From: Nioella sp. MMSF_3534
GTDB lineage: Bacteria > Pseudomonadota > Alphaproteobacteria > Rhodobacterales > Rhodobacteraceae
Direction of reading: 5' to 3'
DNA length: 64,000 nucleotides
Assembly (NCBI RefSeq): GCF_030732985.1
Contig: NZ_JASHJX010000014.1
Coordinates: forward strand, 1 to 64,000
The notes beneath the pieces were generated by a model. The model saw nothing but the letters and a program-made list of their open reading frames with translations. It was not told where the DNA came from and searched no databases. The translations under genes were made by a program, and so were the position numbers. Of the stretch, positions 9,704-19,362 are shown piece after piece (positions within the stretch are counted from its first letter, which is position 1; each line of letters starts with the position of its first letter).

Positions 9704-10438
9704 TCAGTAGGCGGTCACGCCCCCGTCGATGGCAATGGCCTGACCGGTCATGTAGCTGTTGGCCGGATCGAGCAGGGCCATCATTGCGGCGGTGATTTCC
9801 TCGGGCGTGCCGAGACGTTTCATCGGGGACGCGTTGGCAAGGAAATCCTGCATCCCGGCCATGTCGCTGTCTGTGACCATCGGCGTGGGACTGTAGAAGG
9901 GGCAGATGGCGTTCACGCGGATATTGTTGCGCGCTTCCTCGATGGCGGCGGTTTTCGTGAGGCCCACCACCGCATGTTTGGCGGCGGCATAGGCGGCCAG
10001 TTTAGGCGCTGCGCCCAGGCCCGCGACGGAGGCCACGTTGAGGATCGCGCCGCCGGTGTCCCGCATCAGGGGGATCTGGTGCTTGAGGCCGAAAAACGTG
10101 CCCTTGGCGTTGACCGCGTGAATAAGGTCGAATTCATCTTCGCGGATCTCGGTCAGCGGCTTCATCGGCCCCGCGAGGCCGGCATTGTTCACGGCGATGT
10201 CTAGACGCCCGAACTGTTCGATGGCGAGATCACAAAGCGCCTTCACGCGATCCTCTTTCGTCACGTCACAGCGCATGTAAGTGGCCAGATGCCCCCGCGC
10301 GACATGGCGCAGGCCCCATTTGTTGCGGTCCCCCATGACCAGAAGCGCGCCTTCTGCGGCCAATGCCTCGGCCAGCAGTTTGCCGAAGCCGCTTGCGGCC
10401 CCGGTGATCAGCGCGACCTTGCCCTCAAAGCGTTTCAT
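9704..10438 (-). CDS. Short-chain dehydrogenase/reductase (SDR)
   Basis: 244-residue classical SDR. Cofactor motif TGAASGFG near residue 12, NNAG near 85, catalytic Ser in NVASVAG and Tyr-Lys in YAAAKHA. The Asp after the second strand (MGDRN) favours NAD(H). Substrate is not evident; such enzymes oxidise secondary alcohols or 3-hydroxyacyl groups. The ATG at 10438 overlaps the stop of the upstream SDR (4 bp), so the two SDRs form one operon. That operon diverges from an acyl-CoA dehydrogenase and kinase pair. A longer in-frame extension to 10669 would cover the neighbouring gene and is rejected. Confidence 0.88.
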   Translation of the reverse strand: MKRFEGKVALITGAASGFGKLLAEALAAEGALLVMGDRNKWGLRHVARGHLATYMRCDVTKEDRVKALCDLAIEQFGRLDIAVNNAGLAGPMKPLTEIREDEFDLIHAVNAKGTFFGLKHQIPLMRDTGGAILNVASVAGLGAAPKLAAYAAAKHAVVGLTKTAAIEEARNNIRVNAICPFYSPTPMVTDSDMAGMQDFLANASPMKRLGTPEEITAAMMALLDPANSYMTGQAIAIDGGVTAY

Positions 10439-11208
10439 ATGGTCAGCCCGCCATCGACGACCAGCAGTTCCCCGGTGGTGTAGCTGGCAGCATCCGAGAC
10501 GAGGTAGAGCACCGCGCCCGCCATCTCGGACGGCTCTGCGGGGCGTTTCATCGGCAGGCGGGCCATGATGTCGTTGTAGTGTTTTTCGCTGTCCAGCAGC
10601 GCCCCTGCGAAACGCGTTCGGGTCCAGCCCGGCGCCAGCGCATTCACGCGGATACCATGCGGCGCGCATTCCTTGGCGAAGGCGCGGGTCATGTTCACCA
10701 CCGCGCCCTTGGTGATCGAATAAGTGCCCTGCATGTCGCCCGGTTCCAGCGCGTTGACCGAAGCCGTGTTGACGATCGCGCCCTTGCCCTGATCGCGCAT
10801 CATCTTGCCTGCCTCAACGGACATGAAGAAGTAGCCCCGGATATTGACGTCGAGCGTCTTCTCAAAACTGCCGAGATCCGTGTCGAGTATATGCCCGAAA
10901 TAGGGGTTGGTGGCGGCGTTGTTCACGAGGATGTCGAGCCGTCCATGCGTGGCCCTGATATGGTCGAACACGGTCGCGATCTGATCCATATCGCCGATAT
11001 GGCAAGCGAAGGCCTCGGCGCTGCCGCCTGCCGCATTGATCGCCTCAGCCACGGCGGCGCACCCGTCGATCTTGCGGCTGGACACGATCACATGGGCGCC
11101 GTGATCGGCGAGGATCTTGGCAATTTCCTCGCCAATTCCGCGACTTGCGCCAGTGACGAGGGCGATGCGGCCCGAGAGATCAAAAAGCGGGTGTGGTTGG
11201 ATGGTCAT
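10435..11208 (-). CDS. Short-chain dehydrogenase/reductase (SDR)
   Basis: 257-residue classical SDR with TGASRGIG near 19, NNAATNP near 95, Ser in NTASVNA and Tyr-Lys in YSITKGA. After the second strand it has VSSRK (Arg rather than Asp), suggesting NADP(H) preference, which would differ from its downstream partner. The Rhodobacterales homologues are often annotated as 3-oxoacyl-ACP reductase-like or gluconate dehydrogenase-like, so the substrate is open. GGAGG lies a few bases before the ATG. First gene of the two-SDR minus-strand operon; 151 bp from the divergent acyl-CoA dehydrogenase. Confidence 0.88.
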   Translation of the reverse strand: MTIQPHPLFDLSGRIALVTGASRGIGEEIAKILADHGAHVIVSSRKIDGCAAVAEAINAAGGSAEAFACHIGDMDQIATVFDHIRATHGRLDILVNNAATNPYFGHILDTDLGSFEKTLDVNIRGYFFMSVEAGKMMRDQGKGAIVNTASVNALEPGDMQGTYSITKGAVVNMTRAFAKECAPHGIRVNALAPGWTRTRFAGALLDSEKHYNDIMARLPMKRPAEPSEMAGAVLYLVSDAASYTTGELLVVDGGLTI

Positions 11209-11256
11209 GTCTGGGCCTCCGTCATTAGGGGGGAGGCTAGTGGTGAGTGGGCGAAA

Positions 11257-11281
11257 CGCAAGGGCTTTTGGCGGCCTTGCG
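11257..11281. promoter_or_regulatory. Inverted repeat in the divergent SDR / acyl-CoA dehydrogenase promoter
   Basis: CGCAAGG (11257-11263) and CCTTGCG (11275-11281) form perfect 7-bp arms 11 bp apart in the 151-bp gap between the divergent SDR and acyl-CoA dehydrogenase genes. Position and symmetry suit a regulator binding site for both units, but no regulator gene is adjacent, so the role is an inference. Confidence 0.4.
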
Positions 11282-11359
11282 GAAATGACACGACGGCACG
11301 GTTGACAGGCCGGGGACAGGGGCGGACCTTACCTGCAACCAGCGAGGAGGAGTGAGCAG

Positions 11360-12586
11360 GTGGATTTCGAACCGACGCCGAAGATGCGCGAGATGCAGGC
11401 GCGCCTGACCGAGTTCATGGAGGCACATATCTATCCGGCGGAACCCGTTTTCGCGCGGCATTTCGAGACCACGGATACACCCTTTCGCACGCCCGATTTC
11501 TACGAGGACCTGAAGGAGAAGGCCCGCGCGGCGGGGTTGTGGAACCTTTTCCGTCCAAAGGCCCATGGCGGGGATCTGTCGAACCTGGAATATGCGCCGC
11601 TGGCCGAGATCATGGGCCGGGTCTGGTGGGCGCCCGAGCTTTTCAACTGCAATGCGCCCGACACGGGCAATATGGAAACGCTGATGCTTTATGGCAGCGA
11701 GGCTCAGAAGGCGCGTTGGCTGGAGCCTTTGCTGGACGGCAAGATCCGGTCTGGCTTTGCGATGACGGAACCGGATGTCGCGTCCTCGGACGCCACGAAT
11801 ATCCGCACCGAAATCCGCCGCGATGGCGATAGCTACGTGGTGAACGGGCGCAAGTGGTATACCACGGGTGGCATGCGCGAAAGCTGCGCGGTGTTTATTG
11901 TTATGGGCAAGTCTGCCCCGGACAATCCCGATCGCCACAAGCAGCAAAGCATGATCCTGGTGCCGCGCGACACGCCGGGTGTGAATATCCTGCGCCATGT
12001 CACCACTCTAGGCTACGCGGATGCGCCTTTTGGCGAGGCCGAGATCGAGTTTGATAATGTGCGGGTACCAGCGGACAACCTGCTGCTTGGCGAGGGCAGG
12101 GGGTTTGAAATTGCTCAAGGCCGGCTTGGGCCGGGGCGCATTCACCACTGCATGCGGCTGGTGGGGGCCGCGCAGAGGGCGCTGGAGCTGATGATGGACC
12201 GGGTGGAAGAACGTGAAACCTTCGGGCGGCGGCTCAGCCAGCATCAATCGGTGCGCGAGGACATTGCCAAAAGCTGGTGCGAGATTGAACAGGCGCGCCT
12301 GCTGACCCTGAAGGCGGCGGCCAAGATCGACCGGGATGGCGCGAAAGCCGCGAAAGACCTGATTTCCGCGATCAAGATCGTGGCGCCGATGATGGCGCAG
12401 ACGGTGATTGACCGCTCGATCCAGATCCATGGGGGCAAGGGGCTGACCCAGGATCTGCCGCTGGCGGAATTGTTCAATTATGCCAGACAGATACGCTTTG
12501 CAGATGGGCCGGACCAGGTGCATATGATGGCGCTTGGGCGGCAATTGGTCAGGGCGCATCACGAGGGCAACAAGGGGCCGGTCTGA
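11360..12586 (+). CDS. Acyl-CoA dehydrogenase, ACAD10/11 type
   Basis: 408-residue flavoprotein acyl-CoA dehydrogenase. Flavin/substrate motifs FAMTEPDVASSDATN near 133 and IHGGKGLTQDLPLA near 355. The end RQIRFADGPDQVH is characteristic of the ACAD10/ACAD11 and LvaC group rather than of ordinary beta-oxidation enzymes. Start is GTG at 11360 behind a GAGGAG site. The next gene, a kinase-fold protein, begins on its stop codon. ACAD10/11-type enzymes are known to work with such a kinase on 4-hydroxyacyl-CoAs by eliminating a 4-phosphate; the same role here is inferred from the pairing. Confidence 0.9.
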   Translation: MDFEPTPKMREMQARLTEFMEAHIYPAEPVFARHFETTDTPFRTPDFYEDLKEKARAAGLWNLFRPKAHGGDLSNLEYAPLAEIMGRVWWAPELFNCNAPDTGNMETLMLYGSEAQKARWLEPLLDGKIRSGFAMTEPDVASSDATNIRTEIRRDGDSYVVNGRKWYTTGGMRESCAVFIVMGKSAPDNPDRHKQQSMILVPRDTPGVNILRHVTTLGYADAPFGEAEIEFDNVRVPADNLLLGEGRGFEIAQGRLGPGRIHHCMRLVGAAQRALELMMDRVEERETFGRRLSQHQSVREDIAKSWCEIEQARLLTLKAAAKIDRDGAKAAKDLISAIKIVAPMMAQTVIDRSIQIHGGKGLTQDLPLAELFNYARQIRFADGPDQVHMMALGRQLVRAHHEGNKGPV

Positions 12587-13605
12587 TGGAGGAGGCGGAG
12601 CTTAAGCGGCTAGGCAGCTACCTGGAGGCACATCTGCCGGGGTTTCGCGGGTTGCGCACGGCGCAGAAATTCTCGGATGGGCAGTCGAACCCGACCTACA
12701 AGCTGCGCGCGGAAAGCGGGGCCTATGTGCTGCGCCGCAAACCGCCGGGCGAGTTGCTGAAGTCGGCCCATGCGGTGGATCGGGAGTTTCGGGTGCTGTC
12801 GGCACTGGCCGAAACGGATGTGCCCGTGGCCCGCGCCCTGCATCTCTGCACCGATGACAGCGTGCTTGGGGCGATGTTCTACGTGATGGAATTTGTCGAG
12901 GGGCGGGTCTTTTGGGACCCGTCGCTGCCGGGGATGGAGCCTGCGGAGCGCGCCGCGATCTATGATCAGATGAATGTGGCGCTGGCGGCGATTCATAGCG
13001 TGGATCTGGGGGCCGTGGACCTTGCGGATTTCGGCCGGGCAGGGAGCTATTACGAGCGCCAGTTCGCGACCTGGGTACGCCAGTATCGCGCGACGGAGAC
13101 CGGCCGCATCCCGGCAATGGAACGGATTATCGACTGGTTAGGCGCCAATATGGTGCCCGATGACGGGCGCGTGTCGCTGGTCCATGGCGACTACCGGCTG
13201 GACAATGTGATGTTCGCGCCGGACACGCCCAGGTTGATCGCGGTGATGGATTGGGAGCTGTCTACGCTCGGTCATCCACTGGCCGATCTGGCCTATCAAT
13301 GCATGTTGTGGCGGATGCCGCCGGGGCCTGTGTTGAGCGGGCTGGAAGGAGTGGATCGCGGGGCGCTCGGGCTGCCCACAGAAGACGAGTACGTCGCGCG
13401 ATATTGCGAACGGGTAGGGATATCGGGGATCGAAAACTGGGCGTTCTATCTGGTCTTCGGCCTGTTTCGGTTGGCCGCCATCGTGCAGGGCGTGGGCTAT
13501 CGCGGATTAAAGGGCAATGCGTCTTCGGATCGGGCCTTGCTGGTGGGGGCGCTGGCTGCACCTTTGGCCGAAAAAGCCTGTGAAATTCTTGACGGGCAGG
13601 GCTGA
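12586..13605 (+). CDS. Kinase-fold (APH family) partner of the acyl-CoA dehydrogenase
   Basis: 339-residue aminoglycoside-phosphotransferase-fold protein. Catalytic loop LVHGDYRLDN near 200-209 and metal-binding DWE near 223-225, both intact; the N-terminal DGQSNPTYKL is the substrate-side ATP loop of this group. Homologues are the kinase half of ACAD10/11 and LvaA of the levulinate pathway, which phosphorylates 4-hydroxyacyl-CoA. It is translationally coupled to the acyl-CoA dehydrogenase (TGATG at 12584-12588). Antibiotic phosphorylation is unlikely given the partner gene. Confidence 0.87.
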   Translation: MEEAELKRLGSYLEAHLPGFRGLRTAQKFSDGQSNPTYKLRAESGAYVLRRKPPGELLKSAHAVDREFRVLSALAETDVPVARALHLCTDDSVLGAMFYVMEFVEGRVFWDPSLPGMEPAERAAIYDQMNVALAAIHSVDLGAVDLADFGRAGSYYERQFATWVRQYRATETGRIPAMERIIDWLGANMVPDDGRVSLVHGDYRLDNVMFAPDTPRLIAVMDWELSTLGHPLADLAYQCMLWRMPPGPVLSGLEGVDRGALGLPTEDEYVARYCERVGISGIENWAFYLVFGLFRLAAIVQGVGYRGLKGNASSDRALLVGALAAPLAEKACEILDGQG

Positions 13606-13707
13606 CACGGCCCCTCTAAGTTGTTGAAATCAGATTCATTATTGGAATCCAGACAGTTGTTGAGCGACTCTCGAGTCATTCATGAAGACTGCCCGCAGGG
13701 CCAACTC

Positions 13708-13743
13708 AAAACCAACCCCCGCCAGATTTGGAACTGACGGGGG
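13708..13743 (-). terminator. Terminator downstream of the choline-sulfatase gene
   Basis: Read on the minus strand, CCCCCG-TCAG and CTGG-CGGGGG (13716-13743) form a ten-pair stem with one mismatch and an eight-base loop, followed by TTGGTTTT (13708-13715). It lies about 45 bp past the sulfatase stop. The kinase gene converges from the other side; on the plus strand there is no T-run. Confidence 0.6.
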
Positions 13744-13787
13744 CAGATCTTATTTGATCAAACGCCTTAAAGGCGAGCGACCTCATT

Positions 13788-15323
<1,536 letters not shown>

Positions 15324-15804
15324 CTGTCTATCCTCTTTTCGGGGGGGTGGCCGGGCACGGTGCCGATCGGGCACGTACAGTGTCAATGACATGAAAATCC
15401 GGGCCAGACGCAAGAAAATTTCTTTCTTTTGCGGAAACGGTGTCGCAAATCGCCAATCACCGGTCGAATTTGGGTTTTCGCCCTCGGAAACCCGTGCAAG
15501 AGTGCCCCCATGGACTCGCTGCACTTGATGCCATCATGCCAGAACTCCGGAACTGAGGTTTCGAAAAACTCGAAAACAGGGCAATTGGCTTGCGGATTTG
15601 AGGATCATTGTTTCGATTGGGACCCAGGGGGTGCAGCTCAGACCACTTGCCGCGCATATCGAAAGCCGTTTAGCTTAAAACATGGCTTGGACCATGCGAC
15701 GGAAGGCCGATGGCAGCCCCTGCTCCGGACCATGCGGGCCAACGAAACACAGCTCGAGACTGTGAGAAACTCGAAAGAACTATGACAACAGCGGAGAAAG
15801 CAAC
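15324..15804. other. Divergent control region, choline-sulfatase / Dpp-type importer
   Basis: 481 bp without a supported gene; a 118-codon open frame here has no ribosome site and no recognisable product. It must hold both promoters. TGTCAATGACA (15381-15391) is a perfect 5-bp-arm palindrome 58 bp before the sulfatase start and is a candidate operator. GGAG at 15793 serves the binding-protein gene. No regulator gene adjoins this gap. Confidence 0.45.
15381..15391. promoter_or_regulatory. Candidate operator upstream of choline-sulfatase
   Basis: Perfect palindrome TGTCA-A-TGACA located 58-68 bp before the sulfatase start codon. Short, so chance occurrence is possible; no cognate regulator can be named. 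Confidence 0.3.
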
Positions 15805-17373
15805 ATGACGAAGACTTCACTTCTTTCGGGCGGTGTAAGCCGCCGTGGCGTGCTGAAAGGCGCGTCTGCCATTGGCGGTGCGGCGCTGATCAGCTCAATG
15901 GGGGCCCGCAAAGCTCAGGCACAGCCGACCCGTGGCGGCACGCTGCGCGTCGCTCAGGCCCATGGCTCCACGACCGACTCGATGGATCCGGGGTCGTGGG
16001 AAAACGATTTCACCATTCTGCAGGCCCATACCCGCAACAACTACCTGACGGAAATCGCGCCTGACGGGTCGCTGGTTCCTGAACTGGCGGAAAGCTGGGA
16101 AGCCTCGGCGGATGCCGCCACCTGGACCTTCACCATCCGGTCCGGCGTTCAGTTCCATTCCGGCCACATCCTGACCGCCGAAGACGTGGTCGCCTCGCTG
16201 CGCCACCACATGGGCGAAGATTCCACCTCGGCCGCCGCGCCGATCGTGGCGCCGATCACGGATATGGCTGTCGATGGCATGAACGTCATCTTCACGCTGG
16301 CCTCTGGCAATGCCGACTTCCCCTTCGTGCTGGCCGACTATCACCTGCCGATGCTGCCGTCCCGTGACGGTGAAATCGATCCGATGACCATGGATGGCTG
16401 TGGTCCCTACAAGATCGAGGAACTGGAATTCGGTGTCGGGGCGACCTATTCGCGCCACGAAGGCTATTGGAAATCGGACGCGGCCTATTTCGATGCGGTC
16501 GAACAGATCGTCATCCACGATGCCGCCGCGCGTCAGAACGCGCTGATCTCGGGTGAGGTCGACTATATCGACTCCGCCGACCTCAACACCGTGCACCTGC
16601 TGCAGCGTGCGCCGGGCGTGGTGGTTCTGTCGGTCACCGGCAACCAGCATTACGGCCTGCCGATGGATACCCGCGCGGCACCGTTCAGCGACAACAACAT
16701 CCGCATGGCGCTGAAATATGCCATCGACCGTCAGCAGCTGGTGGATACCATCCTGAACGGCTATGGCGCCGTCGGTAACGACCATCCGATCGGCTCCGGT
16801 CAGCTCTACTACAACACCGAGCTGGAACAGAAAGCCTACGACCCCGATCGCGCGCGCTACTACCTGGCGCAGGCGGGCGTGGACAGCCTGGACGTGGATA
16901 TCCACCTCGCCGATGCGGCCTTCGCGGGCGCGGTCGATGCGGGTGTGCTCTATTCCGAAACCGCAGCAGCGGCCGGGATCAACATCAACGTTGTGCGCGA
17001 GCCCAATGACGGCTACTGGTCCAACGTCTGGATGCAGCTGCCCTGGTGCGGTACCTACTGGGGCGGTCGTCCGACCCAGGACCTGATGTTCTCGACCGCC
17101 TATGAAACGGGCGCGCCGTGGAACGAAACCTACTGGAGCCATGAGCGCTTCAACGAGCTGCTGCTTGCGGCCCGTGCTGAACTGAACGAAGACCTGCGCC
17201 GCGAGATGTATTTCGAGATGCAGCAGATCTGTTCGGACGAGGGCGGCGCGCTGATCCCGATGTTCGCGGCCTATGTCGGTGCGCATAGCGATGCGCTGAT
17301 GCATGGTGAACAGGTGGCTTCCAACTGGCGCAACGACGGTCACCGGATCGCGGAACGCTGGTGGTTTGCCTGA
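15805..17373 (+). CDS. Family 5 (peptide/nickel-type) ABC binding protein, Tat-exported
   Basis: 522-residue substrate-binding protein of the DppA/OppA family. The N-terminus has a twin-arginine signal SRRGVLKG (residues 12-19), a hydrophobic stretch and a likely cleavage after AQA (about 39). The typical family core follows: LRVAQ, LVPELAESWEASADAATWTFTIRSG-type region near 90-115 and EDVVASLRHH. The Tat signal means it is folded before export. First gene of an operon with two permeases and a fused double ATPase, divergent from choline-sulfatase. Substrate unknown; family members carry peptides, opines, sugars and quaternary amines. Confidence 0.9.
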   Translation: MTKTSLLSGGVSRRGVLKGASAIGGAALISSMGARKAQAQPTRGGTLRVAQAHGSTTDSMDPGSWENDFTILQAHTRNNYLTEIAPDGSLVPELAESWEASADAATWTFTIRSGVQFHSGHILTAEDVVASLRHHMGEDSTSAAAPIVAPITDMAVDGMNVIFTLASGNADFPFVLADYHLPMLPSRDGEIDPMTMDGCGPYKIEELEFGVGATYSRHEGYWKSDAAYFDAVEQIVIHDAAARQNALISGEVDYIDSADLNTVHLLQRAPGVVVLSVTGNQHYGLPMDTRAAPFSDNNIRMALKYAIDRQQLVDTILNGYGAVGNDHPIGSGQLYYNTELEQKAYDPDRARYYLAQAGVDSLDVDIHLADAAFAGAVDAGVLYSETAAAAGININVVREPNDGYWSNVWMQLPWCGTYWGGRPTQDLMFSTAYETGAPWNETYWSHERFNELLLAARAELNEDLRREMYFEMQQICSDEGGALIPMFAAYVGAHSDALMHGEQVASNWRNDGHRIAERWWFA

Positions 17374-17387
17374 TCTGACACACATCG

Positions 17388-17419
17388 CCCCGGGCCGTTC
17401 TGGCCCGGGGTTTCTATTC
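17388..17419 (+). terminator. Partial terminator / attenuator after the binding-protein gene
   Basis: CCCCGGGCC (17388-17396) pairs perfectly with GGCCCGGGG (17402-17410) around a five-base loop, followed by TTTCTATTCT. It lies between the binding-protein gene and its first permease, so it probably lets only part of the transcripts continue and keeps the binding protein in excess. Confidence 0.7.
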
Positions 17420-17465
17420 TGTGACCTTAGGCGCACTCGGGACGGTGCCGCCTGAAGGGGGACCC

Positions 17466-18422
17466 ATGTCACATATCTGGAGCATGATCGCGAAGCGACT
17501 GGCCCTTGGCCTGCTGACGCTGTTCATCGTGTCACTTCTGATCTTCGGGGCGACGGAACTGTTGCCCGGCGATTTCGCCGAAGAGTTCCTCGGGCAGGCC
17601 GCGACGCCTGAAACCGTTGCCGCGATCCGGCGCGAGCTGGGGCTCGATCTGCCCATGCACACCCGCTACATCGAATGGCTGACCGGCGTCTTGCAGGGGG
17701 ATTTCGGCAATTCGCTGTCGAACCGCCGCCCGGTGATCGAGCTGATCAGCACGCGGCTTGGCAACACGCTGTTCCTGGCGCTCTATGCTGCCGCCATCGC
17801 TGTACCTCTGTCGCTGATGCTGGGTATCCTTGCGGCGCTGTTCCGCAACAGCTTTTTCGACCGGTTCTCGAACGCCTCGGCGCTGACCTCGATCTCGTTC
17901 CCCGAGTTCTTCGTCGCCTATATCCTGATCTTCTGGCTGGCGGGCCGGGGCGGCATGTTCCCCTCGATGGCAAGTTTCCGGGGCGATCCGTCCATGGCGG
18001 AGATGCTCTACCGCACCTTCCTTCCGGCGCTGACCCTGACGCTGGTGGTGACCGCCCATATGATGCGCATGACGCGGGCGGCGATCATCAACCTGCTGGC
18101 GTCGCCTTATATCGAGATGGCGCGTCTGAAGGGGATGAAGCCGATGCGGGTGATCGTGAAACACGCGCTGCCCAATGCGCTGGCCCCGATCATCAACGTG
18201 ATCGCGCTGAACCTGGCCTACCTCATCACCGGTGTGGTCGTGGTCGAGGTGGTCTTCGTCTTCCCCGGTCTCGGCCAGTTGATGGTCGACAGCGTGGCGG
18301 CGCGGGACATGCCTGTTGTGCAGGCGGTCGCGCTGATCTTTGCCGCGGCCTATGTGCTGCTGAACCTGACGGCGGATGTGTTGGCGACCTTGTCCAACCC
18401 GCGCCTCGTGCATCGTCGTTAA
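17466..18422 (+). CDS. ABC permease, DppB type
   Basis: 318-residue inner-membrane permease with first TM at about 10-30 and the DppB hallmark ATELLPGDFAEEFLG after it. The coupling loop RLKGMKPMRVIVKHALPNA lies near 220. ATG at 17466 is preferred over 17421 because a run of G (AGGGGG) precedes it and the N-terminus is then normal. Partner of the DppC-type permease 12 bp downstream. Confidence 0.9.
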   Translation: MSHIWSMIAKRLALGLLTLFIVSLLIFGATELLPGDFAEEFLGQAATPETVAAIRRELGLDLPMHTRYIEWLTGVLQGDFGNSLSNRRPVIELISTRLGNTLFLALYAAAIAVPLSLMLGILAALFRNSFFDRFSNASALTSISFPEFFVAYILIFWLAGRGGMFPSMASFRGDPSMAEMLYRTFLPALTLTLVVTAHMMRMTRAAIINLLASPYIEMARLKGMKPMRVIVKHALPNALAPIINVIALNLAYLITGVVVVEVVFVFPGLGQLMVDSVAARDMPVVQAVALIFAAAYVLLNLTADVLATLSNPRLVHRR

Positions 18423-18434
18423 GGGGGGCGGATC

Positions 18435-19358
18435 ATGGGTTTTCTGACTGGACTCTTCTGGTTCGTCGCTGTCATCGCGGCCTGTATGGCTGCGGGCTGG
18501 CTATTCCGGACCATCGCCATTGCCGTCACTCCGAAAGGCGTCAAGAAAGAGCTGCGCACCGCGCCGCTGACCGCGTCTTTCGGGATGATGGTGATCATCA
18601 TCTATATCATCGTGGCCGTCTTCGCCCCGCTTATCGCTCCGTTCCCGGAACGGATGGTGGTGGGGCCGGAATACATGCCCTGGGACGAGACGCATCTTCT
18701 GGGCACCGACAACCTGGGTCGCGATATGCTGTCTCGCCTGATCTTCGGGGCGCGCAACACGGTGGGCATCGCCTTTGCGACCACCGCGCTGGCCTTCCTC
18801 ATCGGCTCGATTCTGGGTCTTCTGGCGGCCACGGTTGGTGGCTGGCTGGATCAGGCGCTCAGCCGCATGGTGGACGTGCTCATGGCCATTCCGGCGCTGA
18901 TCTTCTCGCTGCTGCTGCTGACCATCTTCGGCACGTCGGTGATCACCCTGATCATCGTGATCGCCGTGATCGACTCCACGCGGGTGTTCCGACTGGCGCG
19001 CTCGGTGGCGCTGAATATCGTGGTGATGGATTACATCGAGGCCGCGAAACTGCGGGGTGAGGGGTTGTGGCGCCTGATCACGCGAGAGATCCTGCCCAAT
19101 GCCATGGCACCCTTGGTGGCGGAATTCGGGTTGCGCTTCTGCTTCGTGTTCCTGGCGATCTCGGCGCTCAGCTTCCTTGGCCTTGGCCTGCAACCTCCCA
19201 TGGCGGACTGGGGGTCCATGGTGAAGGAAAACGCGACCCTGATCGCCTTCGGAGACATCACGCCGCTGCTGCCCGCCGTTGCCATCGCACTGCTGACGGT
19301 CAGCGTGAACTTCGTCGTCGACTGGCAGCTGCACCGCGCCAGCGGGTTGAAGGAGTAA
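18435..19358 (+). CDS. ABC permease, DppC type
   Basis: 307-residue permease. It shows the family motif HLLGTDNLGRDMLSRLIFGAR near 92-112, an EAA-like loop AAKLRGEGLWRLITREILPN near 198, and a hydrophobic core with about six segments. The N-terminus has an additional hydrophobic stretch (residues 5-28) before the usual DppC start. AAGGGGGG precedes the ATG. Four bases separate its stop from the ATPase gene, so expression is coupled. Confidence 0.9.
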   Translation: MGFLTGLFWFVAVIAACMAAGWLFRTIAIAVTPKGVKKELRTAPLTASFGMMVIIIYIIVAVFAPLIAPFPERMVVGPEYMPWDETHLLGTDNLGRDMLSRLIFGARNTVGIAFATTALAFLIGSILGLLAATVGGWLDQALSRMVDVLMAIPALIFSLLLLTIFGTSVITLIIVIAVIDSTRVFRLARSVALNIVVMDYIEAAKLRGEGLWRLITREILPNAMAPLVAEFGLRFCFVFLAISALSFLGLGLQPPMADWGSMVKENATLIAFGDITPLLPAVAIALLTVSVNFVVDWQLHRASGLKE

Positions 19359-19362
19359 GACC

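Noticed and set aside
15429-15785. 118-codon open frame in the sulfatase divergent promoter
   Set aside because: No ribosome site, no recognisable protein, and it would fill the only promoter space for two operons.
15895-17472. 525-codon open frame on the minus strand
   Set aside because: Antisense to the Dpp-type binding-protein gene, which has a clear signal peptide and family motifs.
17675-19060. 461-codon open frame on the plus strand
   Set aside because: Out of frame with two well-defined permease genes; Arg/His/Gly-rich shadow.
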